In this document: positions 31,676 to 43,479 of the stretch, in pieces
How the letters are laid out: each line of letters starts with the position of its first letter
Position numbering within the stretch: the first letter of the stretch is position 1
Source: Arion vulgaris
Lineage: Eukaryota > Mollusca > Gastropoda > Stylommatophora > Arionidae
Length of the DNA stretch: 64,000 nucleotides
Assembly (NCBI GenBank): GCA_020796225.1
Contig: CM036755.1
Location: forward strand, 85,445,803 to 85,509,802
Direction of reading: 5' to 3'
The notes under the pieces: generated by a model
Told to the model about the DNA's origin: nothing
The model's database searches: none
Seen by the model: the letters and a program-made list of their open reading frames with translations, nothing else
Program-made: the position numbers and the translations under genes

Positions 31676-31702
31676 ATATTTGGCTAGTAAGTAAGGAAGG
31701 CG
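31676..31702 (+). CDS. Micro-exon 6 (27 nt), encodes IWLVSKEG
   Basis: The acceptor is TTTATTTTATTTTGTAG and the donor GTAAGTAGC. The frame reads I-W-L-V-S-K-E-G plus G, with Leu as CTA. Frames 0 and 1 contain TAG and TAA. An internal GTAAGT at 31687 could act as an 11-nt alternative donor, but 27 nt matches the family. Confidence 0.83.
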
Positions 31703-32590
31703 GTAAGTAGCTAATTATTATTATATATATTATAAACTAGATTGAGTGTGTTAGGACGATGGTTTAGTTGATTGTTATATACTCAATGTCTGTGAGCTTT
31801 TCATGATCTGTTATATGTTAGTTTCTATATATCTATATAAGGGGAAGTGAAATTAGTAGCCTGCTGATGACCCTCAGAACACACAAGTCAACCCCACCTC
31901 CCAGCGGTGTAGACCGGGAAACTTTGACCGTGAGGTCAAAGGCTAACAGGGCAATGGCTCGCCTAGGGAGATGGACTCCCTTAGGTCAGGATTTTTTTGG
32001 GTGTCCTTTGGGAGTTAACCTGACACAAAATCTCGGTGGAGGTCTGCCCCCCCCAGACTTGTGATATTAGTGGATTTACCTGATATCCAAGATTCAGACC
32101 CAGCAATGGGCAAATTGCCCCACTGCTGCCTTGTGGGAACATCGAGAGAGGCAAAGGCTATGGGAGTAAACCCAAACAGAAAATCCGGAGCGGAGCCCCT
32201 AAGGCGACAGGCATCAATTGATCTCCTACCGGCAGCTCCTGCAACCAAACTGATACCAGATGTCGTGTTTGCACTCCTCTGGATTCTATCAGCGAGGTCG
32301 AGAGGAGGTAGTTGACGCTTGGGCAACTCAGCTACCTCCTAAAAATCGCCCAGGCATGCGTCACGGAGAGGTCACTTTGTAGTCGACTTTGTTGACCAAA
32401 CCAACACGGAAGACAACGGTTACGAGTTATAAGTCCAGCTCAATTGGCGTAGAGTATAGGACGCCACGGGTTGTCTTCGACGGTGGGAGAGATCATCGCG
32501 TCTCATTGGACAGCTACCGCCCGCCTCTGCCGGGCAGCCCTCTGACAATAAGGTGTTATCCCGCCCCAGTTCACCTGTTTCAATGGGTAC

Positions 32591-33841
32591 TTGGAGCTTA
32601 AGGTATTACCTGACAAGTGGACTGTAAGTACTACACCAAACAATAATAATAAAATCAAGAAGACTCCAGCCCTTCGCTTAGCAAGCTGGAACGTAAGGAC
32701 AATGTGTCCTGGCCTGTCAGAAATTCTTACACAGATACACGACATACGGAAAACTGCAGTAATTAACAATGAGCTCAAACGACTTGGAGAGGACATCGCA
32801 GCACTACAGGAGACACGACTCGCTGAAAATGGATTGCTGAGGGAACACGAATACACGTTCTACTGGCAAGGAAAAGCTCAAGACGAACCAAGACTGCATT
32901 GAGTAGGATCTGCCATCAAAAATACATTACTCTACATGGTAGAACCTCCAATAAACGGCTCAGACCGAATTTTATCCATTAAACTCCGCAAAGTAACAGA
33001 CCCGGTCCCTCTCTTCAGTGTATACGCACCAACACTACACTCAAAGCCGGACGTAACAGATACATTTTATGAGGAGATACAATCAGAAATCAGTAGAATT
33101 TCCAAAAACGAGCAACTATTCCTAATGGGGGACTTCAATGCCAGAGTTGGAGCCGATCACAACTCTTGGCCATCGTGTCTTGGAAAACATGGTACTGGAA
33201 AAATTAATGAAAATGGACGTCTACTGGAGATATACAACTACAACAACCTTTGCATCACAAACACTTTCTTTAATACCAAACCCTGCCACAAGGTGTCCTG
33301 GAAACACCCACGTTCACATAGATGGCATCAAATAGATCTAGTTATAACGAGGCGAAATGCGATAAACAGTGTGCTCAGCACTTGTAGCTACCATAGTGCT
33401 GACTGCGACACTGGCCATTCACTGATATATAGCAAAGTTAGGCTGAAAATAAAAACACTCCACCATTCGAAGAGGAAAGAGTGTCCTCACATTAACATCG
33501 AAAATACCACCAAACAAGAAATGGTACAATCGTTCTGCAATACATTAGGAAGCATTCTAAAAAGCACACCAAAAGGAAATGTGGAAACAAAGTGGTCTTA
33601 CATCCGGGATCTCATATATAATTCGGCCAAAATCACCTTTGGCACCCGAGATAGGAAAAATCCTGATTGGTTTGCTGCAAACATATTAGAGTTGGAGCCT
33701 GTCATAGCAGAAAAAGGAACTGCTCTTCAGAACCATAAAAACAATCCAAGTGTCAAGTCATTGCTTGCTCTTAGATCTGCAAGAAGTGTCGCACAAAACA
33801 GCCAGGCGATGCGCAAACGACTACTGGCAGGAGTTATGTAG
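32591..33841 (+). pseudogene. LINE F endonuclease
   Basis: First part: LRLASWNVRTM, then LGEDIAALQETRLAENGLL (catalytic Glu). After a TGA at 32900 it continues from 32936: FSVYAPTLHSKPDVTDTFYE, LFLMGDFNARVGADH (GDFNARVG) and HRWHQIDLVITRR. The end, KNPDWFAANILELEPVI, leads to the linker before the RT. Confidence 0.88.
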
Positions 33842-34221
33842 AAATATCCAGCTCTCCTTTGATACTAGAAACATAAGGGGTGTTCATGAGCGCATTAGGA
33901 AGGCATTTGGGTCAACTATCAAAAACACTGCACCTCTTAAAACAAAACAGGGGAAGTTCTAATCGATCGCAAAAAACAGATGAAGCGCTGGGTGGAACAT
34001 TATCTAGAGTTATATTCCACCCAAAATATTGTAACTGACATCGCGTTTGATGCAACTAAAGCTCTTCCGACATTGAGCACATTAGAGCAGATGCCCTCAG
34101 AGGCATAAATCAGTATTGCGATTGACACCCTGGCAAACGGGAAAGCAACTGGAAAGAACGCCTCCCCTGAAGTAATGAAATGTGCTAAACAAACTCTTCT
34201 GGTCAGTCTGCATGAAATATT

Positions 34222-35152
34222 GTGCCTATGCTGGGAGGAGGAGAAGTGCCTCAGGACATGAGAGATGCAAACATCATCACCTTGTATAAAAAAGGTGATC
34301 GTGGTGACTGTAACAACTACCGTGGTATCTCGTTGCTCAGCATCGTGGTTTTCGCACGCGTAGTACTAAATAGGTTACAAAAGTTAGAAAAACTAAGTAT
34401 ACCCTGAGTCATAATGTGGATTTAGATCCAACAGATCCAATATTGACATGTTATTCTCCTTGAGACAACTGCAGGAGAAATGTCATGAACAACGTATGCC
34501 ACTGTACATTGCCTTCATAGATCTAACAAAGACATTTGACCTAGTGAATAGCGATTGCCTCTTCAAGCTTTTGGAAAAAATCGGCTGCCCTCCTACATTG
34601 CCTAAAATCATAACATCATTCCATAACAACATGAAGGGTATAGTGATGTTTGATGGGGCCTCCTCCAGCGCTTTTCCTATCAACAGCGGCGTCAAGCAGG
34701 GTGTGTACTTGCACCCACACTCTTGGGATATTTTTCTCCTACTTCTCTCCGATGCTTTTGAATCCGCCGAAGAAGGAATATTTCTCCACACAAGATCAGA
34801 TGGAAAATGGTTCAACATGGCACGACTCAAAGCAAAGACCAAATTCCAAAGAGTCAGCATCAGGGAACTGCTGTTTGCCAATGATGCAGCATTAACATCA
34901 CACACAGAGACAGGGCTACAATACCTCATGGACAGATTTTATGCAGCATAAAATGAATTCAGCTTGACCATCAGCCTGCATAAAACAAATATAATGTTCC
35001 AGGATATTAGCAGAGCCCCCCATCTATCAACATTGGTAGTCATACGCTTGAAGTAGTCAACACCTTTACATACCTTGGCTCTGTCATCAGCAACAACCTC
35101 TCCCTCGATGATGAAATTAGTAGTCGCATTGGGAAGGCCTCCACTGCTATGT
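34222..35152 (+). pseudogene. LINE F reverse transcriptase, N-terminal and palm
   Basis: DANIITLYKKGDRGDCNNYR then GISLLS; after a stop, LYIAFIDLTKTFDLVNSDCL, INSGVKQGVYLHPHS and ELLFANDAALTSHTE. The catalytic FADD reads FAND, so the enzyme would be dead even if the frame were open. Confidence 0.87.
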
Positions 35153-35285
35153 TAAATTAGTGAAACACGTACAAACAAAGTACTATAGTTTTACAAAATA
35201 CATAAACAGTGACGATAAACAGCAACGTTTCGACCAAGAAGGCCTTTATCAAGCAAACGAACAAACAGGAGTGACAAATTAAAAT
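35153..35285 (-). mobile_element. Penelope-like fragment with hammerhead-like core, inside LINE F
   Basis: A 130-bp block breaks LINE F between RIGKASTAM and KRVWENRALTRN. On the minus strand it reads TTGATAAAGGCCTTCTTGGT then CGAAACGTTGC. This has the GATxA, a short stem-loop (GCC...GGT) and CGAAAC that hammerhead ribozymes of Penelope-like elements share. The first core (CTGATGA) is imperfect. Inferred, not tested. Confidence 0.5.
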
Positions 35286-35935
35286 GAAAAAGCGTGTATG
35301 GGAAAACAGGGCACTCACAAGAAACATCAAGACAAAGACAAAAGTATATAAAGCTTGTGTTCTCAGCACTCTGCTGTATGGTAGTGAGACATGGACCACA
35401 TATGCTAGACAAGAACATCGCCTCAATACCTTCCACATGCGCTGTCTCAGGCGAATATACATCCAATGGCAAGACCACATCTCCAACATAGAAGTCCTGG
35501 ATAGTGCTGGCATTCCAAGCATGCACACTTTACTGAGTCAGCGACGTCTCAGATGGCTGGGACACTTGTGCCGTATGAGCGATGATAGAATCCCAAAGAA
35601 CATTCTATATGGTCATCCCGCATCTGGTGCCCATTATGCGCTTCATTGACACCCGCAATCGTGTTCTAACTTCATGCGGCATAGACAAAGAACAATGGCA
35701 GCGACTGGCCCAAGACAGGCAAGCATGGCGAGCGACAGTGAGGTGCGGCTCGAAAAGAAAAGAAGAAAATCAACATCACATGTGGAGGCAAAAGAGAGAG
35801 CAGAGAGAGCATCCTATGTATCGCTCTAGTCTCCAGATTTTCCATAATAGGTCATTACAGCCACAATCAACGTTGTGATTCAGCACAGAACATACTACGT
35901 GACGCAATACCTATTGTCTCCTGAGACAAAGAGGC
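35284..35935 (+). pseudogene. LINE F RT C-terminus and tail
   Basis: KACVLSTLLYGSETWTTYAR, MRCLRRIYIQWQDHISNIEV and RRLRWLGHLCRMSDDRIPKN, then a tail with degenerate Cys/His residues that corresponds to the LINE A finger. Confidence 0.85.
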
Positions 35936-36109
35936 CAATAATGATGATGATATATAGGGAGTGTTGACATTCAGAAGAATGTTTAGAATGCCTTAAGTCC
36001 TTCTCACATGTTCCAGGATACTAATATTTCGATTTGTTTATTATGGCTGTTCAATCTTTTTTTTATTTTTTTTTTTTCCTGTAATAGATTGTTAGTTATT
36101 GACCAATTA

Positions 36110-36141
36110 AACAAAAAAAATATAGACTGGTAGTACTTGAC
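36110..36141. repeat. Left remnant of the 39-bp minisatellite
   Basis: AATATAGACTGGTAGTACTT then GAC, equal to the end and start of the unit in 37263-37759. It marks the site where LINE G inserted. Confidence 0.8.
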
Positions 36142-37262
36142 TGTAAAGCTTGGAGTGGAACTCACCACTATACATAGGTTTTGTGGATTATGAAAAGGCG
36201 TTTGATAGTCTGGATAGGGAATCATTGTGGAAACTATTAATACACTATGGAGTTCCACCCAAGATTGCAAACCTAATAAAGAAAACGTATGAAGGAATAA
36301 ATTGCAGAGTCATACACGAGGGCCAACTGACGGAATCCTTTGAGATAAGAACAGGGTGAGGCAGGGATGCTTGTTATCACCATTCCTGTTCTTGCTGGCC
36401 ATAGATTGGATCATGAAATCAACAACGGATAACAGAGGGGAATACAATGGACACCTGTGAAACAACTGGAGGACCTGGATTTTGAAGACGATCTGGCTTT
36501 GCTGTCTCACAACCACGCACAGATTAAAGACAAAATGAATACCTTAAATAATAAGTCTCAGCAGCTAGGTTTGAAAATACACGGGGAAGACCAAGGTCAT
36601 GAGAATAAATGCTGCAAATGTAAACCAGATTATGCTGGAGGAAACAGCACTGCAGGATGTAGAATCATACACATACCTTGGAAGCAACATAGACACAGAA
36701 GGAGGAACAAACAAAGATGTTAAGATAAGAATACAAAAAGCAAGAGGAACTTTATTGCATTGAGTAAGATATGGAGGCAAGGGAGATCAAAACAAACACA
36801 AAACTGAGAATTTTCCAGTCAAATGTGAAGTCAGTGCTGTTCTATGGCTCGAAAACATGGAAGACCACAAAGGAAACTATCAGAAAACTGCAGACCTTCG
36901 TAAATGGATGTTTACGTAGGAAAGAGGGATTGAGATGGTATGATAAGATTACAAACGAGGAACTCAGGAGAGAACAAAGCAGATACCAGTGGAGAGAGAG
37001 CTCAGGAAGAGACGCTGGCGATGGATAGGACATACATTGAGAAGACCGACCGGAAGCATCGCAAGACAGGCATTGTTTTGGAACCCGCAGGGAAAGAGGA
37101 GTAGGGAAGGCCTAGGCAGACCTGGAGAAGAGAGCTGGAGGCGGATATAAAGAGGATAGGCAAAACAAGGAAAGAATTGGAAGGGATGGCAAGAGAGAGG
37201 AGAGATGGAAGAAGTTTGTTGAAGACCTGTGCTCCGATGGGAGTTGAAAGGTGATGATGATG
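36142..37262 (+). mobile_element. LINE G (RTE-like), 5'-truncated
   Basis: Flanked by the direct repeat AGTACTTGAC (36132-36141 and 37263-37272). Encodes YIGFVDYEKAFDSLDRESLW (catalytic Asp), then LEDLDFEDDLALLSHNHAQI (FEDD at the FADD site), YLGSNIDTEGGTNKDVK, SVLFYGSKTWK and a [10 protein letters not shown] tail. It ends GATGATGATG. Frame is broken several times. Confidence 0.87.
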
Positions 37263-37759
37263 AGTACTTGACTAAATACAACAATAAGAATATACACTGC
37301 TAGTACTTGACTAAATACAACAATAAGAATATAGACTTCTAGTACTTGACTAAATACAACAATAAGAACATACACTGCTAGTACTTGACTAAATACAACA
37401 ATAAGAATATAGACTTCTAGTACTTGACTAAATACAACAATAAGAATATAGACTTCTAATACAATTTGACTAAATACAACAATAAGAACATACACTGCTA
37501 GTACTTGACTAAATACAACAATAAGAACATACACTGCTAGTACTTGACTAAATACAACAATAAGAATATAGACTGCTAGTACTTGACTAAATACAACAAT
37601 AAGAATATAGAATGGTAGTACTTGACTAAATACAACAATAAGAATATAGACTGCTAGTACTTGACTAAATACAACAATAAGAATATAGACTGCTAGTACT
37701 TGACTAAATATAACAATAAGAATATAGAATGGTAGTACTTGACTAAATACAACAATAAG
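37263..37759. repeat. 39-bp minisatellite, about 13 copies
   Basis: The unit is AGTACTTGACTAAATACAAC then AATAAGAATATAGACTGCT. Two versions alternate (ATAGACTTCT and ACACTGCT). It resumes briefly at 41414-41450 after LINE A copy 2. Confidence 0.95.
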
Positions 37760-38157
37760 CGACTACAACGGTTACATCGCCTATTCGGTGGTCAAACCAG
37801 GTGAGGGTAACCGATGCGTCTAAAAGCATCGGTAATCTAGGCACTGTCTGCCTATGCATGCAAAGACTGGATCCGGCTGACTTCGCGGATGAGGCCACTA
37901 GCTGGATCAACGGTTAGAAAGGCGGATCACAGCAGAGCGGTGTGGACCGCATAGAGCACGGCGAGGCACTTTAGAAAGCCCTGGTCATCCACTGCATCTG
38001 GCACTATCTCCAGTCGTCTTGACTTGTCTTGCCCTGGATACAGATAGTCCTGGACGAGAGAGTGAGGTTGACGAATAGCGCAACTTTTCCTCACTATAAT
38101 CCAAATACAGCGCAAACTACTGTTTCAGACAACTACACACAACACAAATCACACAAC

Positions 38158-38940
38158 ATGAAGAACAAGCTTAAAGCTCTCACCATAGGCGCGTGGAACG
38201 TGCAGAAACTATTAGATAACAACAAAGCTGAAAGACCTGAGAGACGGACTGCACTCGTGGCTAGAGAACTGGCATGCTACGATATCGACATAGCTGCTTT
38301 GAGTGAGACCAGACTCCCTGACGAGGATCAGCTGTCAGAGGTGGGCGGTGGCTACACTTTCTTTTGGAGTGGGAGAGCCAATACAGAACGTCGGGAATCT
38401 GGTGTAGGTTTGCTGACAAATCTCATCTTGTGCGCGGCCTCACCAGACTCCCAAAAGTTGTCAGTGACAGAGTGATGACTCTTCAGATCTCACTAGGATA
38501 AAAAAGAGTGCCACTTTACTCAGCGTCTACGCCCCGACAATGACAAATCCAAGCGAAATCAAGGATGGTTTCTACGAGGACGTTGACTCGGCCATCTCAG
38601 CGGTCCCAAGGTCTGAGAAGCCCATCATACTAGGGGACTTCAATGCCAGAGTAGGGACAGACCATCGCGTCTGGGATGGAGTACTAGGACAACACGGCGT
38701 GGGCAATTGCAATAGTAATGGGCTTCTATTACTCAGACTATGTGCTGCCCACGACCTAACAATTACAAACTCCTTGTTTCGTTTACCAACCCGAAACAAA
38801 ACGTCATGGATGCATCCCCGTTCCAAACAATGGCACCTCATTGACTACGTCATCGTAAGGAAAAATGACAGACGTGACGTCAGAGTCACAAAGCTATGTG
38901 CGGAGCAGAATGTTGGACCGATCATAGATTGATCGTGTCA
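38158..38940 (+). pseudogene. LINE A endonuclease
   Basis: LTIGAWNVQKLLDNNKAE, DIDIAALSETRLPDEDQL (catalytic Glu) and FWSGRANTERRESGVG; a frameshift at about 38475; then IILGDFNARVGTDHRVW, NSLFRLPTRNKTSWMHPR and QWHLIDYVIVRK. EEP-fold enzyme that nicks target DNA before reverse transcription. Confidence 0.9.
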
Positions 38941-39588
38941 AAGCTCAACCTCCGCATCAAGCCTAGAAAACGTCACCAGGGTCGCAAACCAACAAAAAGC
39001 TGGCAGTCTCCAAATTGAAAAGCTCCGCTGTCACCGAAAGTTTAATAAGAGATCTGGACGACAAGTTGAAGGACCTTCAGTTTGGGAAAACCAGCGTGGA
39101 CGAGGACTGGACTGCCTCAGAGACACCGTGTACCTATCTACCTACCTACCTATCTGAGCTCTAGGACCTCTGTACGCAAGAGCCACGACTGGTTTGACGA
39201 AAATGACGAAGAAATAAAGTCTATTCTCCTCATGAAACATGACACATACAGAGCCCATCAAAATGACCCATCATCATCATCCAAAAAAAAACAGCCTTCC
39301 TAGATGCTCGGAGAAGGGCTCAAGAGAGAATCAGGAAATTGCAAGACGCCTGGCTAAGCAAAAAAATCTGATGAAATCCAGATATATGCAGACAGACATG
39401 ATTTCAAACGCTTCTACGATGCCCTAAAAACTGTTTACGGCCCTCAACAATCTCACCCCACTCCTATACTCGATGCAGATGGAGCAAGGCTACTAATTGA
39501 CAAGCCTCAGATACTAAACCGCTGGGCAGAACACTTCCGTTCTGTCCTCAACCATCCATCCACTATATGTTATGAAGCCATAGAGCGC

Positions 39589-41105
39589 ATGCCCCAGGTC
39601 CCAATCAATGCCAAGCTTGATATTCCACCTACCCTAGAAGAGGTCAAGAAGGCAACAAGTCAGATGTCCAGTGGAAGGCACCGGTGCTTACTCAATACCA
39701 ACCGAAGTATACAAAGAAGGAGGGCCCACGCTGATGCTAAACTTGACAGAGTTATTTACATCCATTTGGTGCAACGAACGTGTGCCACAGGAACTAAAGG
39801 ATACCACTATTGTCCACCTGTACAAGCGGAAAGGAAACCGTCAGGCCTGCGATAATCACAGGGGATCTCCTCCTGTCAATTGCTGTGTCCTCCTCAATCG
39901 ATTAATCGATCACCTGGAACAGGACTTACTCCTGAGACCCAATGTGGCTTCAGAGCAGGTCGTGGAACAGCAGACATGATATTTCCTGCAATTACAGGAA
40001 AAATGCCAAGAGCACAAGAGCAGCAGCGTAACCTATACATGGTCTTTGTCGATCTGACAAAGGCTTTCGACACGAGATCAACACGAGGTCAACAGAGAGG
40101 TCTATGGAAGATCATGGAAAAATGTGGATGCCCAGTGAAATTCATCAAGATCGTCCAACAGTTTCACAAGGGCATAATGGCACGTGTACTTGACGAAGGG
40201 AGCTGTCGGAAGCCTTCCATGTCACCAACGGCGTCAAACAGGGCTGTGTACTGGCCCCAACACTCTTCAGCATGATGTTTACTGCCATGCTCACGGATGT
40301 CTTTGGGAAGGCGAGAACATGGGGTAAAGTAGATACAGGACAGACGGTAACTATTCAATCTTCGGAGGTTAAAATCCTCCAACAAGGTAAAAGGATCAAC
40401 TATCTCAAACCGGTTGTTTGCTGATGACTGTGCCCTCGCTACCAACTCTGCGGAAGAAATGCAGACTTACATGGACAAGTTCTCAATGGCCTGTGATAGG
40501 TATGGCCTCACCATAAACACCAAAAAACAGAGTCATGTTCCAGCCTGCCCTAGAGAACAGTATTACGATCCAGTCATCAACAAATAAACACCAGCGTCTC
40601 CAGTCAACGGACAACATTGTTATCTTGGCAGCCTCCTATCCAGATCGGCAAATATAGATTCTGAGGTCCACAATAGGATATCGAAAGCCAGTGCTGTGTT
40701 CGGAAGGTTACGTGTCACTGTGTGGGAACGGAAGGGGATAAACATAGTCACAAAGCTGAAAGTTTACCAGGCCATAGTGCTAACCACGCTGCTGTACGCA
40801 AGCGAGACATGGACAGTGTATAGCAGACACGCAAGAAAATGAAACCATTTCCACACAAGCTGTCTACGCAGAATACTAAAAATAAACTGGCAGGACAAAA
40901 TTCCAGACAGCGAAGTCCTCACAAGAGCAAAGATCCCAAGCGTCAACACCCTGTTGCAGAAGCCCAAGTGAGATGGGTCGGTCACGTTGCTCGAATGCCT
41001 GATAAACGCATCCCAAACCAGTTGATGTATGGCGAGCTTGAAGGGGGCAGACGTTTAGCTGGTGGACAGAAAAACGCTTTAAAGACACTCTTAAAGTGTC
41101 TCTGA
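39589..41105 (+). pseudogene. LINE A copy 2 reverse transcriptase and C-terminus
   Basis: TQCGFRAGRGTADMIFPAI, LYMVFVDLTKAFDTRSTRGQ (with a 12-nt insertion after FDT), then frame changes to LFADDCALATNSAEEM (intact FADD, about 40420), and finally AQVRWVGHVARMPDKRIPNQ. Over 90 percent similar by eye to copy 1 in the shared part. Confidence 0.88.
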
Positions 41106-41694
41106 AATGCTTCGATATAGACAAAACGTGCTGGGAATCCCTTGCGCAAGATCGCCAAATGTGACGCTGTAACAAAAAAGAGGAACACGAATAGCTGAGA
41201 ATCATCGTATTGTTGAGTCACAGAGAAAACGAGCAGCGCGAAAAGACAGAGCACACAACATACACATGTCTAACCTTGATCATGTATGCCCCACCTGTGG
41301 TCGGGATTCTGTTCTAGGATTGGACTCTATCGTCACCTCCGCACACACCAGAGAGGTGCAACAGCACACGTCTGAGATTGTTGTCATCATCGCATGCGAT
41401 GGACGGCTATTATACAACAATAAGAAAATAGATTGCTAGTACTTAAATCAACAACATGGAGTCAAAGACGCATAGAGACAACGCCGTGCCTTGATTAGTG
41501 AGCTGGAACTAATCAAGATCCTACACCACCTTCACGTGTTGACCCTGGTAACAGATAACGGTATAACAGAGTGATTAACCTCTGGATATATGTCTCCAAA
41601 ATGGGGAGAAGAAGAAGAAACAGTTCATCCTCTAACGTTGAAAAATGGAAGAACTGGAATCTGGTATGAATTCTAAGACTAAGTTCTATATAAA

Positions 41695-41845
41695 CACTTC
41701 AACATCTAGCTACACAAGTAACTCACAGTCTCAGTCCAGTTAACATTGGCTATCGGCGACCTTGCATGTAACACTTCTAGCTACACAAGTAACTCACAGT
41801 CTCAGTCCAGTTAACATTGGCTATCGGCGACCTTGCATGTAACAT
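41695..41845. repeat. 74-bp direct duplication
   Basis: CTAGCTACACAAGTAACTCA through to CGACCTTGCATGTAACA occurs twice with no visible difference. Confidence 0.93.
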
Positions 41846-42837
41846 CGATTTTATTACTACTTCAAAACCGGATGAACTGGATAAATATTCACATATATAA
41901 AACTAATATGCCATCAATTAGTACACACGTTAGAGCCTATCTTAAGTCTTCTACAATTGTCACATTAATACAGCATGACATCAGTTATATGCATCAACAA
42001 AACAATACAACATCAAAATCTTGCATAACAGGGCTTGACAATCACTCTGACACTGCATTAAGTCATAGCATGCATTACCTTGGCGGTGAAGATGTTCTTC
42101 TCAATTCTGTAAACGTGCCCACTGCACTAATCCAGGCGCAAGGGTAGAGTCCACTAGTCACCTAGTCCTCATCACATTTTATTTCTCTTGTATATATGTC
42201 TTCCCCTGTCTCATGCTCCCTGATTGATCCATCTGCTCTACAAATGTGCAAGAACGATTTCCTTCTAAACGTCATATCTCTCCACATCTAATTCCTCTAG
42301 CTCTAAGGTAGGTTATGTGTAAAATGTATGTCCTTTATTATATAAAGCGACCCCTAGATGGGTATCACCTCATGTTCGCAAGCGTCCGTTTGGCACGGAT
42401 CGCTCACCTTCAATCATAATCACAAAGACAGACTACCGTCTTACAGTCATAAGATAATCACAAAGACGACTACGTCTTACAGTAGTGTCAAATGTTTATT
42501 TCAAACAAGATGTCATTAAGTAGAAATCGACCATTATACCCAAGGGATGATTTATGTAAGAAGGTAAACAGTGAATGGATAGTGGTTTGATAAGCAAAAC
42601 TGTTACAATGGTTGCTGTCTGGCTAAGCGGTGAGGGGATCGAGGGAGAACTACAGGTAGTGGTAGTAATACAAGCACGGAAAAGTAATGCAGGACCAACA
42701 TCTTTGAACAAAATGTACGAATCTCCTGGCCGATGTCCGATGAAAGGTTGTCCAAATAGTTGCTGAAACGTAAGAAACAGTAGTGTATGAGCCGTCTGTG
42801 AATGAAAGCTATCATCCCCCAGAGTAAATGACCGCAC

Positions 42838-43062
42838 TAAAATTGCCACTTGCGGGGCAAGAGTCCATAAGCACCAAATGTAATAATTGCCACTTGCGGG
42901 GCAAGAGTCCATAAGCACCAAGTGTAACAATTGCCACCTGCGGGGCAAGAGTACATAAGCACCAAGTGTAACAATTGCCACCTGCGAGGCAAGAGTCCAT
43001 AAACACCAAGTGTAACAATTGCCAGCTGCGGGGCAAGAGTCCATAAGCACCAACTGTAACAA
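42838..43062. repeat. 44-bp minisatellite, 5 copies
   Basis: The unit starts AATTGCCACCTGCGGGGCAA and includes GAGTCCATAAGCACCAA. Confidence 0.95.
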
Positions 43063-43479
43063 GTCAACGATTACACAACAGTTACTAGTCTCCCGCCGAT
43101 CGGAAGAACCATGCAAATGAACATGAAGGGATGAGAGATGCATCCAGAGTATAGACATGGGTCCACATGGGGCAAAATTTTGAGCCAAGGTATGACCTGA
43201 GTCGGGGTTGAGGTCATGACAGCCCAAGGCATGGAAATGGAGCACAGGGGAAACCTGATAAACACGGTGGTAGGCCCCACGGCTGAGAAAACCGCATATG
43301 GACGATACCAGGTAACCCCAAAGGGGGGAGAAGACATGCATGATGCTGGTGAGGGAACAAAGGGGGGTCTTAACAAATGCAGGAGGTAACAAAACCTAAA
43401 AAAGCAAAAAAAATGGAAACCCTTGCAGATGCAGGGCCCAGCAAAATAAAAGGTCACGCAAGTTTTTTCTGAAAACTTT

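Larger units (their letters stand above)
31850..35935 (+). mobile_element. LINE F, near full length
   Basis: GC-richer 5' UTR (31850-32590), endonuclease ORFs at 32591-32902 and 32936-33841, RT pieces at 34222-34407 and 34448-34951, and the RT C-terminus at 35284-35649. A 130-bp foreign insertion at 35153-35285 interrupts it. Same general type as LINE A, an EN+RT element with craniofacial-development-protein-2-like endonuclease, but clearly diverged from it. Frameshifts and stops; inactive. Confidence 0.88.
37760..41413 (+). mobile_element. LINE A copy 2, longest copy
   Basis: Flanked by an 11-bp direct repeat ACAACAATAAG (37749-37759, 41414-41424). Contains a 5' leader with CGACTACAACGGTTACATCG, endonuclease (38158-38940), linker (39080-39570) with a TATCTACCTACC microsatellite, RT (39589-41105) and the C2H2 tail (41270-41370). 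It has several indels relative to copy 1, so neither copy codes for an intact protein. Confidence 0.92.
41455..43330. repeat. Dispersed repeat H, copy 2
   Basis: Begins with the hairpin segment TTGATTAGT, GAGCTGGA, ACTAATCAA (41492-41517), shared with 13855. It contains the GATGGGAAAA/GATCGGAAGA block (43097) and the AACCTGATAAACACGGTG block (43252) also found in copy 1. Copy 2 is longer because of internal duplications (41695-41845, 42838-43062). The 298-codon minus ORF across it has no family signal. Confidence 0.5.

Noticed and set aside
37762..38160. Separate host gene upstream of the endonuclease
   Set aside because: It lies inside the target duplications of LINE A copy 2 and reads as its 5' leader.
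42496..43392. 298-codon minus ORF with repeated WCLWTLAPQVAIVTLG-like peptide
   Set aside because: It spans a 44-bp minisatellite and repeat H. The repeated peptide occurs in several overlapping frames, and there is no family signal.
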